NCBI GenBank assembly: GCA_014621425.1
Contig: JAANBB010000156.1
Location: forward strand, 16,596 to 80,595
Direction: 5' to 3'
Source: Cylindrodendrum hubeiense
Lineage: Eukaryota > Ascomycota > Sordariomycetes > Hypocreales > Nectriaceae
Length of the DNA: 64,000 bases
Part shown: positions 46,286 to 57,250 of the stretch, piece by piece
How positions within the stretch are numbered: position 1 is the first letter of the stretch
Layout of the letters: every line of letters starts with the position of its first letter
The notes under the pieces: generated by a model
Database searches by the model: none
What the model was told of the DNA's origin: nothing
Seen by the model: the letters and a program-made list of their open reading frames with translations, nothing else
Position numbers and translations under genes: made by a program

Positions 46286-49200
46286 TCAAGTCTCGTTCCC
46301 CCGAGCCACGGCCTCGCACAACGCCCGAAATCTTCCGCTCCTGACCTGCAGGAGTTTCGCCGGACTTCCATCCTCGACTATGGTACCTGAATCCAACACA
46401 ATTACGCGATCAAAGAACTCCTCTGGTCCATCCTCTGATAGCCCTGGGTTTGATGCGTTATGTTTCCCTGCGATAAAGCTCAGCCTATGGGTGACCATGA
46501 GGACGGTATAGTCAGAAAACTCGCGCCGTATGATGTTGTAGAATCTCCGTTCCGTGTCTAAATCCATAGATGAATTGACCTCATCCAAGAGCAATATGCC
46601 TGTTGCTTCTCCTGCCGTGGCACTAGTTCTGTACCATAGCTTGGTCTCTGATAAGGAAGATGAAGAAGTTTGCCTCTCTACAGCATCTGCTGAACCGTCC
46701 CAGTCGGACCCCCCTGTCTCATTGTTTTCTCTGGGTTGTCTAATCGGTGGCGCCTCGACTCCTCCTATCACACTGGCTGCTTGCCGTTTTTCCCTATCCT
46801 TGATGCGTTTTCTCAAAACTGCCCGCACGAGGCTGAAGAGCTGTTTCTGGCCCTGGCTGAGCTCACCGGGCTTCATAGCTGCCGTCAGGCCACCACTTTG
46901 ACCCTTAACCGAGTCCCATAGGTTCACATCCTCCAGGACCGATCGGCATTCGGCATTAGTGCATGTCCCGAATAAATCCAGATTTTCCTTCCACGATGTT
47001 CCGGCCGGAAGGAAAATGGCTTCCTGGGGCACGGCGATGATACGCTGGCACAATACGCTGCGGCCAATGTCTTGGAGGGGAAGGCCATCAATCGAAATAG
47101 CGTCTTTCGGAGAGGTCGGTAGAGGATCCAGGAGCCGGAGCAAGAGAAGTATGAGGGATGATTTGCCACTAGGTTTCGGGAACCGTTGAGTTAGCTTCAA
47201 GACAATTCAAAGACAGTGCCCCCGGTATCCAGTTCAACGATCGTCCAAGGGAGCACCCACCTTCCCGTGCGGCCACAGAGGGCGACCTTCTGGCCAGGCT
47301 CGATGACGAGCGTCAGATCCTTTAAAGCTAGACTAACCTGAACGTCATCACTGCTATTGACAACGTCACTATTCAACATGGGAACAGGTCAGCATCCGAA
47401 ACCACGGCACACCACCCGCCTCGTAGAGTAGGGCGGTCGTGCAAAGGACAAAGCAGACCAGGAATTTTGCACGTACCTGTATGAAGCGGAGACTCTGTTG
47501 AAGTGTATACGGCCGCTAGACGGCCAGGAAATAGGCGCTTCCATACTTTCGCCCTCAAACACCTCGGACACTGTATTTTCGGAAAGTGCCTTCAGCCGAT
47601 GTACGGCTCCCATGGAAGTCTCTAGTTTGGCATAGGAACGCACAGTCGTGGCCATAATCTGACCGAGCTGCAACAGCGTGACAAGTCCTGGCCCGGCAAA
47701 ACCGGTGCCTTGATCCCGGAGCCTAGTCACGAGCGTAACTGTCAACACGGCGAGGAAGAGCACGAAGACGTTAAGCATGAAGAGAAGCCAGTGCTGAATC
47801 ATGGCAAGGAGGTACGCCGGGCGTTGCGAGGCGTCCAGAAACTGCTGGTTCTGGGAAACGCAGTTCTCTGCCAGACGGGCAGCGCGGATGGTGGCGATGC
47901 CCCGGCCAGTGTCTAGAAAGTGAGCACTGTTAAAGAGGGAAAGGGGTGTGAGTCAATTCAGGTAGGCCGAAGGATAGAAGTGGCAACACTTACTATAAGG
48001 GGCTTTTGGCCTCGAGGTCTAGCAGGCGGAGCTGCCGCGATGTGCGCAGGTAGAATTTTGCTACAGCATATAGCAGCATAATGACGACAGGATAGGAGGC
48101 CGCCATGTAGGGCGACGAGGATGCCAGAACACCCGCCATGGATAAGGAGATGGCCAAATCGGTGGCGAAATTGATGAGTGAGACGGGCAGCTCGCCGTCA
48201 ATGAGCGCCATGTCCTGCGAGAAGTAGTTGGTGAGCGTTCCCACGTCGGCTGTCGCGAAGAGGGACAACCGGGCCTTCATCACGGCCTGGAGTACCGATA
48301 AATGCAGCGCGGCTCCTGAGACAAGAGAGACGAAGGTCACCGCAAGGTACAAGGCGAGTAGCACTCCAAGTAGTGCTAAAGCTTGAAACAGGCCGTATAT
48401 TCCGATCCAGAAAGCTTTTGTATGGCTTGGATTCGTAGAGTCACTGTCCTTGACCCAGAATTTTAGCCATACTGTTGGAAAGGCAAAGAAGAAGCCGTAA
48501 GTAAGAGCCGACGCAACAAAAGCAATCAGGGCCACCACCGAGACGGCCTTGAAGTAGTGGCGGTACACGGCGAAATCTCCTCTCATGCGGGTAGCGCCGG
48601 TGAGACCGTCAACTGCGCTTCCCCGGGGCTCGCGAGTAGCCGGACGCCGAGGTGACGGCCCCACTTGCGGCATGGCGGCGGCGCTCCGCTCCGGGACGGG
48701 TTTTGCTCCGTCTTCAGGGCCGTCCTCCCTAACACCAAGATTCTGCATATGGCCCTTACTGTGCGCCACTACCTCCCAAATGCCTTGTTCAACAACATCT
48801 CCTTGCTTACCCAGCACGACTATGTGGTCTGCCTCCGGGAGGTGCATGACTGAATGCGTGCATAGGATGACAGCTGGGGCGCTGCGACGCCTCTTCAGGA
48901 GGCCCCCGGGCCCAAATACGTGGCGGAAGACATGGTCCTCGGTCTTAGCATCAACCCCACTCAGGACATCGTCAAAGATGAGGATACGGGCATCAAGGTA
49001 GATTGCCCGCGCTATGGCGACGCGCTGCTTCTGACCGCCGCTCAGTATCAACCCGTTGCTTCCGACCAGAGTGCTGTCGCCGTCGACAAACTCGTCCAAG
49101 TCACGGGAGAGGCCTGTGGCTTCGATAACCTCGGCGTACCTCTCTGGATCCCACACGGAGGCGCCGACGATATTGTCCCGTATCGTGTTATTTGATAGGA

Positions 49201-51412
49201 AGGGCGTCTGGTCGCAGTATGCGATCCTGGCCCCGGTACCACCACCGACAAGAACCTGGCCAGCCCAGATGGGTGTTTCACCCACCAGTGCCTTGCATAA
49301 CGTCGACTTTCCCGACCCTACCGGGCCCACAACCATAGTCAATTTCGAGTATTCAACCGCAAGGTTGACGTCTCGAAGGCAATACGGACCGTCTTTCTGC
49401 CACCCAAAGTTGCCTCGGACCACTCGCAACGCCGCGTGGCGAGGTTCCTCAGATACCGCTAGCCTTGTATTTGCATCTTCCTGATGCTCGTACGGCCCCG
49501 GCTTCTCTTCGTCTGGCTGACCAATTCCACGGAAGTCGGCCCTTGGCTCAAGCTCAAGATAAGTCTGGATCCGGTCAAGGCATGCCAGGGCGGACATCAG
49601 GGGAGCCACAGACTTAAAGAGCTGGCCGAGCGGCGCTGTCACCAGGGATAAGAGTGCGACAACCGTGAATACGGTCGACGAATTAAGGTCTCTTGAGGTC
49701 GCCGCGAACGTTATCGATGGGGCAATTAATTCTGGCGAGAGCGAGATGACCATGGCCACAATCTGGATCCTTCGGAGGCCTCGGCTGGCCCGGAGCTCGG
49801 TGAGCCTCACTCGTTGTATAGCCTCCTCGACGGCCGTAGCCAGACCGGAGATTTTAAGGTGCTTCATATTCGCGAGAATATTAGCAGTCATGGCAACTCG
49901 CCTCTGGGTCTCCTGCATCCAGACCTTCTGGTAACCCCCGACATACCGGCCGAGCGTAGCAACTGCGAGAAAAGACGCCACGACGAGGCCGATGGGAATG
50001 ATGAATGAAGAGCCGAGATGGCTCCACAGAAGCCAGCAGCCCAAGGCGGCCTGGATAAGACTGGCCCAGAGGTCGTGCAGGTTGAGAAAGCCGGTCAGAA
50101 TGCGATCAACATCGGTGCTCATAAGCGTTACCGCCTGTGACGTGCTTACAGTTGCCTCACTCAACTGGGTGGTTTTGAGAAATATGCTGCTAGAGAGGCA
50201 GCCACGGGTCATGTAGAGGGCCCGCTCGTGATAGTACCAGTATAAGGAGGTAGAACCGGCGATGCCAGCATAGATGAGGATTGCAGCACCAATCAGCCCG
50301 TAGCCTTCCTGGATGGGTGCCTCCTCGTCATCCAAGAAGTCTAAAACTGACTGGATGAGAAAAGCTTGGCTAACGGTGAAGCCGATCAGAACAATCCTGG
50401 GCACTATGGGGAGTAGTAGGGGTACTGCCAAGGTGTCCCCAAGAGCGCGAAGCAATCTAAGATTGTGTTGTGGAGCCTCTTTTGTCGATTTGCCGAGATA
50501 TTTCTTGGTACGTTTGGCGAACTGTGCCTGCAGGGTATCGACCGCCATATTCTCGTCCAGCGCGGGGAGATCTTCAATAGATAGAACACGCTTATACCCG
50601 GACAGAAACAGCCCGCTAAGCCAGGCGAAAGTGCTCAAGCTGTAGATGCCGCGACCGCCATCTAAGCTTTCAATCTTCTCATCCGTCACCGTAATCCCCT
50701 CTAACTTTGCGCGCGACTCTAGCACAATCAGGACAGCTTTAACCGCCACAGCGGCGGTGAAGACACGCACAAATATCGTGTCCAGCTTGGAGCTGGAGCT
50801 GAGCCATAGCGTCCTATCATGGGCTATATCTAAGAGAATGGTGAGGCCGAGAAAGATGTCGAGGAGCATAGATGGCCGGTGAGAACGGCGGTGCTCAGAG
50901 TGGGAGAGTACAGCTGTCGCGAGCGCGGCACTCAAGGCCAGAACCTGTGCGGATATGAAGAGGCTCGACAGCTTGAAGCGAGCGCCTCCTTGGGTACTTA
51001 ATACTAGCAGGGACACGTGGAGGGCGATTGTGACGATGATGCATAGCTAAGGATCATCTCAAGCCGTCAGTAAAGAAAAGTTCCCCAGCGACATTGCTGA
51101 GAACGGCCATGGCTTTCGGTCGAGAGAGGAGGATGACAGTACCAGCTTCGTTGAGTACAACCAGGACACGCAGACAGTAATTACGGGCTGCCGGGAGAGG
51201 AAAATGACCCTTGGGATTGCCAGGACCAGAAAGATGGCAGCAGGGATGATGGTGAAGAGCAATTCGAACTTCAAGGTAAAGTCGAAATCGTCACGGCAAC
51301 CTACAACGGCGGGACCGAAGGACTCGTCGGCGGGACAATTCGCAAAGTCCATGTTGTATAGCTTCAGTGGGAGACTAGATGCTATCAGCCAAGTTGTAGG
51401 TGTAGCTTCCAC
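46286..51412 (-). CDS. FUM19: FUM19-like ABC transporter (ABCC/MRP type)
   Basis: Full-size ATP-driven exporter, likely in plasma or vacuolar membrane, for the cluster product. Five exons: 51412-51143, 51046-47994, 47926-47477, 47368-47261 and 47168-46286, 1587 residues. Layout: an extra N-terminal membrane domain (TMD0) as in multidrug-resistance proteins, TMD1, NBD1 with Walker A GPVGSGKSTL, signature LSGGQKQRVAIARA and Walker B ILIFDDVLSGVD (Asp in place of catalytic Glu, the usual ABCC asymmetry), TMD2, and NBD2 with Walker A GRTGSGKSS (split by the last intron), signature LSQGQKQLFSLVRA and Walker B GILLLDEVNSSMD. NBD2 has an insert of about 60 residues between signature and Walker B. 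The first intron has more than one possible donor. It diverges from the P450 gene. Confidence 0.9.
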
Positions 51413-51688
51413 AGCGAAGACGCCATATGATGGTTAAAGGCCCCGCCCTGTGATGGGAGCAGCCAGGGTCTGCCGGGAGATCCGGGCGGTGGCCTAGCGA
51501 TCGGCAACACTGCCCCATTGGGTATCCGAGCACCCTTGACCGCCGGCTAACTCTTTAATGGGTATCCGTATAATCTGTATATCCGTACATGTTCGAGGTA
51601 CCCGCCGGTGAAGCTGTCGCTTCCCGTCACCCAGCTATCCTACGCCTTCTTGCCAAGACTAAGACCAGTATTATCACCTCTTGACATA
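51413..51688. promoter_or_regulatory. Divergent FUM19-like/FUM15-like promoter with three TATCCG sites
   Basis: TATCCG occurs at 51533-51538, 51563-51568 and 51580-51585, two of them in the repeated word GGGTATCCG 30 bp apart. This is the tightest cluster of the element in the window. Confidence 0.6.
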
Positions 51689-53628
51689 ATGAATCCCATA
51701 CTCTGGGTGCCTGTCGTTGTCCTCTATGCTGCGATATCATGCCAGCAACACGCTGTGAGCCTGGCATCGTTCCTGGGCTACGCCATTGCGGTATTCGCCG
51801 GTTCCCTGGGGCTGAGACTCCTCTGGACTGGGTTTCTGTGGCCAAACTACCTTTCACCGCTGCGCCACCTGCCGACGGTTCCAGACGCCGGCGTATTCAG
51901 CAAAGAGACGTTGCGGATATACACGGAACCTAGGGGAGCCCCCCAATGCGAGTGGTATGTCTTTGCTCTGGCCGAGCTTTTACTTCCTTCAGTCCGGAGT
52001 CCGGGCCGTAGCCTCCGCTTCAACACCCTCATACACTTGTCGCGCTCCCCAGTCGGAAGAGTGCACTAACCAATGGTGCATCTTCAAATAGGATAAACAA
52101 GCTCGGTCATGTGCCACAAGGCGTAGTGCGTTACCGGTCCATACTAGGCACTGAGAGGCTGCTTGTCGTCTCTCCAGATGCCCTCGCCGAAGTGCTTGTC
52201 AGTAAGAGTTACGATTTTCGAAAGCCAGCTTTTGTGGTCACAGAGCTGAGGCAAGTGCTCGGCATGGGCGTTTTGCTAGCCGAAGGCGACCATCACAAGG
52301 TCCAGAGGGAGGGGCTGCAACCGGCCTTTGCTTTTCGACACGTGAAGGACATGTATGGCATGATGTGGTCTGTAGCAGTACATCTCATCACTACCATGAC
52401 GAGCGAGTTCTCAGCCATGCCGCAGGAGAGCCCCGTTGCGGCAACCGCCCCAGATGACAGGCATTCGGTAGCCAGAGACAGGACCATCACCACAGACATC
52501 TCAGATTGGGCCAGCAGGGCCACACTGGATATCATTGGCATCGGAGGCATGGGCCAGGATTTCGATGCCATCGCCAAGCCTGGCGGCACCCTACACCAAA
52601 CGTACCAGCAGGTCTTCCAACCCTCCCGGGAAGCCATTTTCCTTGCTGTGCTCCGCCTGGCGCTTCCGGACTGGCTCGTCAACTGGCTTCCTTTCAAGAG
52701 GAATAGACAGGTGCGCCGGTCAGCGCAGACGATTCGTTCGCTGTGTCGACAGATGATCCATGAGGCACGCGCACAGAGGAGGCGGGGGGAGGCCGGCGGG
52801 GATGTCTTTTCTAGCGGCAAGAATATCCTGAGTGTTGCTCTCTCTTCTGGCACTTTCACGGACGAATCCCTCATCGACCAAATGATGACTTTCCTAGCTG
52901 CTGGCCACGAGACGACGGCCACGGCTCTGGCGTGGGCCATCTACATAATGTGTGTGCACCCTGAGATGCAGGAGAAGCTTCGACGCGAAGTCAGAGCCTG
53001 TCTCCCTAGCCCTTCCTTATCGCCGTCTCTATCGGACAGTACTTCTAAAAGTCTCGCCTCCTCAATTGACACTCGCATGCCGTACCTCAAGGCGGTTTGC
53101 CTGGAGGTGTTGCGCTACTTTCCGCCAGTCCCGGCCACTTTCAGGGAGGCAATCCGACCTACTTCCATTCTGCAAACTCCGGTACCGGCTGGGACTACCA
53201 TTGTTCTTGCTCCACGCGTTACAAACCGTGACAGCACCCTCTGGGGCGCCGATGCGCACGTATTCAACCCGGACCGCTGGCTTCCTACAAGGAACCAGGA
53301 AATGACTGGCCGCAGCGACTCATCACATGGCATGGGCGCAGAAACAGCCAGGGAAGATGGAGCGGAGCACAGAGTTCCAGACAAGGAGGCACGCCCTCGA
53401 AGCAATTTTGCGACAATGACGTTTCTGCACGGTCCCCGGAGCTGTATAGGCCAGTCATTTGCCAGGGCAGAGCTTGCCATTTTACTCGCTACTTTAGTGG
53501 GTAGGTTCGAGTTCCATTTGGCAGATGAGAGTCTGTCAGATGAAAAGAACATCAAAATCTCGAGGGGAGCAACTTCAAGGCCAAACAAAGGGCTCTTGGT
53601 TAAAGCTAAGCTTGTCGATGGGTGGTAG
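51689..53628 (+). CDS. FUM15: FUM15-like cytochrome P450 monooxygenase
   Basis: Microsomal P450. Two exons, 51689-51954 and 52092-53628, 600 residues, in line with Fum15 (about 600) and longer than typical P450s. The N-terminus is a membrane anchor (ILWVPVVVLYAAIS and a second hydrophobic stretch). Motifs: oxygen-binding AAGHETTATALAW, ExxR in CLEVLRYFPPVP, and heme loop FLHGPRSCIGQSFARAE. Serine- and charge-rich inserts (around LPSPSLSPSLSDS and before the heme loop) explain the extra length. FUM15 is not needed for the basic fumonisin skeleton; its role, perhaps in self-protection, is less settled. The alternative, FUM2 (C-10 hydroxylase), is shorter, so I favour FUM15 at moderate confidence. 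The first true ATG is 51689; an upstream GTG frame is ignored. Intact. Confidence 0.75.
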
Positions 53629-54829
53629 GCGGGGAGTTTACTCTTGGTTAATAAGATATTCGGGAATGGCTGCTTCGCGTGAAGAAACGGGATTAAAGAA
53701 TTGTCTTAGAATATCAAGATAGGGATTACCAGACCCGTGACATACACGACATTGCTCACTACAACGTCCTGATCCTCACCAGATTAATACACCCCACGTT
53801 GTTGACCTGCGACTCGATCCGCTGCATCCGTCAAGTCACAGTCTCTGAGGATCGGTGGTTTCTGTTGTGCAAGCTTGGGGAATATCCCGCTATAAGTACA
53901 GTGGGCAGATTCCCAGCCCTTTCCCTTGCCCTAGCTGTGAGACTAGCTTGTCTTCCAGACCTCACTTTGTGTCGCAAGTTAGGCATTATCTCAACCAGCC
54001 TCAAGAAACAACAGCACCTAGTAATCAACCTGTATGCTGCAAGTAAAAGCTGTAGGCTAGAGTACCCCGCACATTAGACAACAATAAATCAACACATTGC
54101 TGCTGCTCATCATATCTACTTTAACCCTTTAAGCACGCTTAGTGCGAGAGTAAACTTCAAACACGCCAAGCACCACAGCCCTGGAAAGTGGGACGACCCC
54201 CTAATCGCAAGGACGCCGTTGGTTCCTGGGGGCGCCCAACTTTACAGTAGACTGCCGCAGCAAAACATGCACTGGAAACTCGAGCTGTACTCGCATTGAT
54301 GTCGGTAGTTGCCCCTGCGTTCCCGACCCACTTGGAAAGCTCAATTCCGTTTATTCGTATAAGAAGCCTCTACCGGAAAGCTCGGAAGTCTCTATACGAG
54401 CGGATCCGGTATCAAATTAACCTTTCCGGCCCCTGTGACCTGTTGTAAATGAAACTGGTATGTGGGTCATGGACAATACTTTCATCAGGCCTGGCATACA
54501 TGACACTAATGTACAGATCCTTCGCTCTAGCACGGAACTCTTAAATTGGGCAAAAGTAGAGCCCGTCACTTCTAAGAATAACGCGGCAAACCCGCTACAA
54601 CACTCCACGTGCGTTTACCAATTCAGTTATCTATATTAGGATTGGATTGTAGACGCTGTTATGGGATTCGAAGACTCTGATCCCAGTTGTTTCGATAGAG
54701 ATTATCCTGAGACTTTGGTTATACTGTATTCCTATGCTCTTCAGTGTCTATGCTAAGACGGCTGCGCTTTAACACGCTGGATATAATATACAGAATGGGC
54801 TACAGCCTATCTTCTATCGCACTGAGTGT
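53629..54829. other. Non-coding region with repeat remnants
   Basis: No gene is supported. About 53735-53785 (CCCGTGAC...CACTACAACGTCCTGATCC) resembles about 56478-56525 (ACCGTGAC...TACTACAACGTTCTGATCC), so both look like ends of the same dispersed element, probably LTR-derived. Confidence 0.4.
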
Positions 54830-55750
54830 ATTACAGGTTCGAAAGATTAGGTAATTGATAATGACTAGTAATAGTGTATTAATTAATTGATATCTTAAAT
54901 ATGGGGTACTCTAGTCTATAGGTTTTATTTAAAGTATATAGGTTAGTTATTAAATGTTATTATTTCTTGAGGTTGGTTGAGATTATAGATAGTTTAAGAA
55001 CCTTATTAATAGATAATAAAGTCTATAAGTTTAAGTCTAGTTGAGATATTATATTTTCTAGATTATAGAATGTATAATTAATATTCTAAAAGTCTTTATG
55101 AAGATTTTCTTTCTATTAATATATTCTTAAATCTTACATGGAATATAAATAGAAAGTTAAGCTTGATAATATACATTATCTATTATCTTAATAAATACTT
55201 AATTTACAATCTATATATAAACTTAAATAGTCTAAAGTAATTAATGTAAATTAATTAGATAATATAAATTAAATATATTTATATATAGAGTATAATAGTC
55301 TTACTTTCCTTATAGAATAATTTAAGATTATATAAATAATAGCTTTTATATCTATTTAAATTAAGAGATAATATATACTAAAAGATTATAACTTTAAATA
55401 CTTATTAAAGTACTAGATTTATTCTAAATTTATTTCATTTATTATCTAACTATTATTAAGTATAGCAATAATCTAATTAGAAAGTAAAACACTATCTTAA
55501 TACTGAGTAAAGAGATAATATTATCTAGTTATAGTAATAAACAGTAGGATTACCCACCCTTGGGAATTAATACCTTATATTATAGTAATCTATTCTCTAT
55601 TTCCTAGCTATATCAATTTCAGTCTTTTATATCTTTCAACGCTTATAATAATCGATCTAGTTAAGATAATTCCTCTTATTAACCCAGTTTTATTAAAGTT
55701 ATAGATATCTAACTCCTTAATACTATATTCCACAATATATTATGCACAAG
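54830..55750. repeat. AT-rich block, probably RIP-mutated repeat
   Basis: Roughly 0.9 kb with very few G and C, rich in TATA, ATTA and TTAA words, no open frames of note. Composition shift is abrupt at both edges, as in RIP-mutated transposons. Confidence 0.6.
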
Positions 55751-55819
55751 CTGAAACTAACCCCAAGTCACGGTTGGATCTTCGCGTTGGGCCCTCTGGT
55801 GGTTGTATTTCCGATTAAA

Positions 55820-56179
55820 TTATCTCTTTAGCTCAGGGTGGCACTTGATGAAGTTTGAACCCCACCGCGGGCCGACTGGAGATGCGTCGCGGTCAGTAAT
55901 CAGTCGATTCACCATATCTTCCACATCACAAAGGCGGGGAGGAGATAACCGTGCACCTAGGCCAAGGATATGTTGAATAATTGTGAATTCCTCTAAATCC
56001 GTAACCTTTCGCAAATTGGGCATGCTGTCACGTCGTGTAATTGTTCCCTTAAGAAGATACGTCAAGGTCGTGAGACTGATACTGTAGATCTTAGCAGCAG
56101 TCCTGGCACTTAGACTTGGGTCTCATTTAATAGCTTGAACAGCTAGGATTCATTAACACTCGTTTTCTGGAGCTAGCAT
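55820..56179 (-). pseudogene. Pogo/Fot1-like transposase, N-terminal fragment
   Basis: Minus-strand frame with SARTAAKIYSISLTTLTYLL, DSMPNLRKVTDLEEFTIIQH and PPRLCDVEDMVNRLI, then GSNFIKCHPELKR: the paired helix-turn-helix (CENP-B/Tc5-type) DNA-binding region of fungal pogo/Fot1 transposases. Three in-frame stops (near 56155, 56152 and 56128) break the first 20 codons, each one C-to-T change away from a sense codon. The frame ends in a stop at 55820 and runs into the AT-rich block, which may be the rest of the element after RIP. Confidence 0.75.
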
Positions 56180-57250
56180 ATTCGTGGGGTTGAATGAAAT
56201 GTGGGTGAAGGTGCGCAGTTTGATCTGTGTGGGAAAGTGTTCCACGCATTATACTATTCCACTCGTTATGCTATTTCACTCGTTATGTATGTACGTTATA
56301 TATTTTACTAATTAAATATATATCACAGCCCAGGTTACAACCATTCAGTTACAACTAGCAGAATTATAATATACCCACCTTTTCCTATATACCTATTAGC
56401 ACCACCTATCATATAGATAGTCTCATTAGATATTAACACACTCAGTTATATTAAGACTACTTCTTTTCTATTACCAAACCGTGACCTATGTCGCTTACTA
56501 CAACGTTCTGATCCACTCAATCATAAACTACACATCTTAGGCCTACCCTAGACCACTTTGGTAGACCAAACTATCAAAATACCTTGAAAGACTGATTATT
56601 TCTGTAATTTTAGGTGTTATTTTCGCAGCTAACAGACTCTTCAGGGTGATAACAAGAGCCCAGGTCGCAATGTCTGTTTTTTCTCTTGGGTATTTTTAGC
56701 TGCTAAGGCGGTCAGAATAAGGGGAAAACGAAAGATTAACAAGCAAGGGAAAGAGACCTAAGTGTAACGGCTGTGCTAAACCACTGTACTAGGGGGCAAA
56801 AGATTGATCAATAACCACTGTAGTGGCAATCATCCGGGCACATTACTGCACTATAGGGCCCCTATCGCTGCTCGGTGAACCAAGCCGTAAAACTAAGGAT
56901 TTTGGTACGTGCCTTCGCTTGCGACCGGAATCCCTGTTTGTAGCTGATCCGAGCGTCTCGGCGGGCGGGGAACTTTGAAATGGACCAGAGTTCAATCTTT
57001 GTTGCTTAGAGTTTGCTCTCGGCATTAGGAAAACCGTATACAGTGTTACATTACATCTGATGGTTGCATTTATAAATAAACAAACGCAGACCATGCAGTG
57101 TTTTATCCGTTGTATCCGATGGATTCCTCTCAGTTCCATAGGCCCCGGAACACTTCTTAAGTGCTTTTCCTGGTTTCTTGACGAGCCCTGGGCGGAGCTT
57201 CTCAGTGGGTTAAACTCATTTCCTATACTAACGTAACATTGGTTCTCACT
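56180..57250. promoter_or_regulatory. Repeat remnant and FUM21-like promoter with two TATCCG sites
   Basis: The left part up to about 56560 is AT-rich repeat remnant (see the copy at 53735). The right part is the regulator's promoter, with TATCCG at 57104-57109 and 57113-57118, about 135-145 bp upstream of its start, which would allow autoregulation. No gene is seen. Confidence 0.45.

Noticed and set aside
51608..51688. Longer N-terminus for the FUM15-like P450 starting at 51608
   Set aside because: The codon is GTG; the ATG at 51689 directly precedes the membrane anchor.
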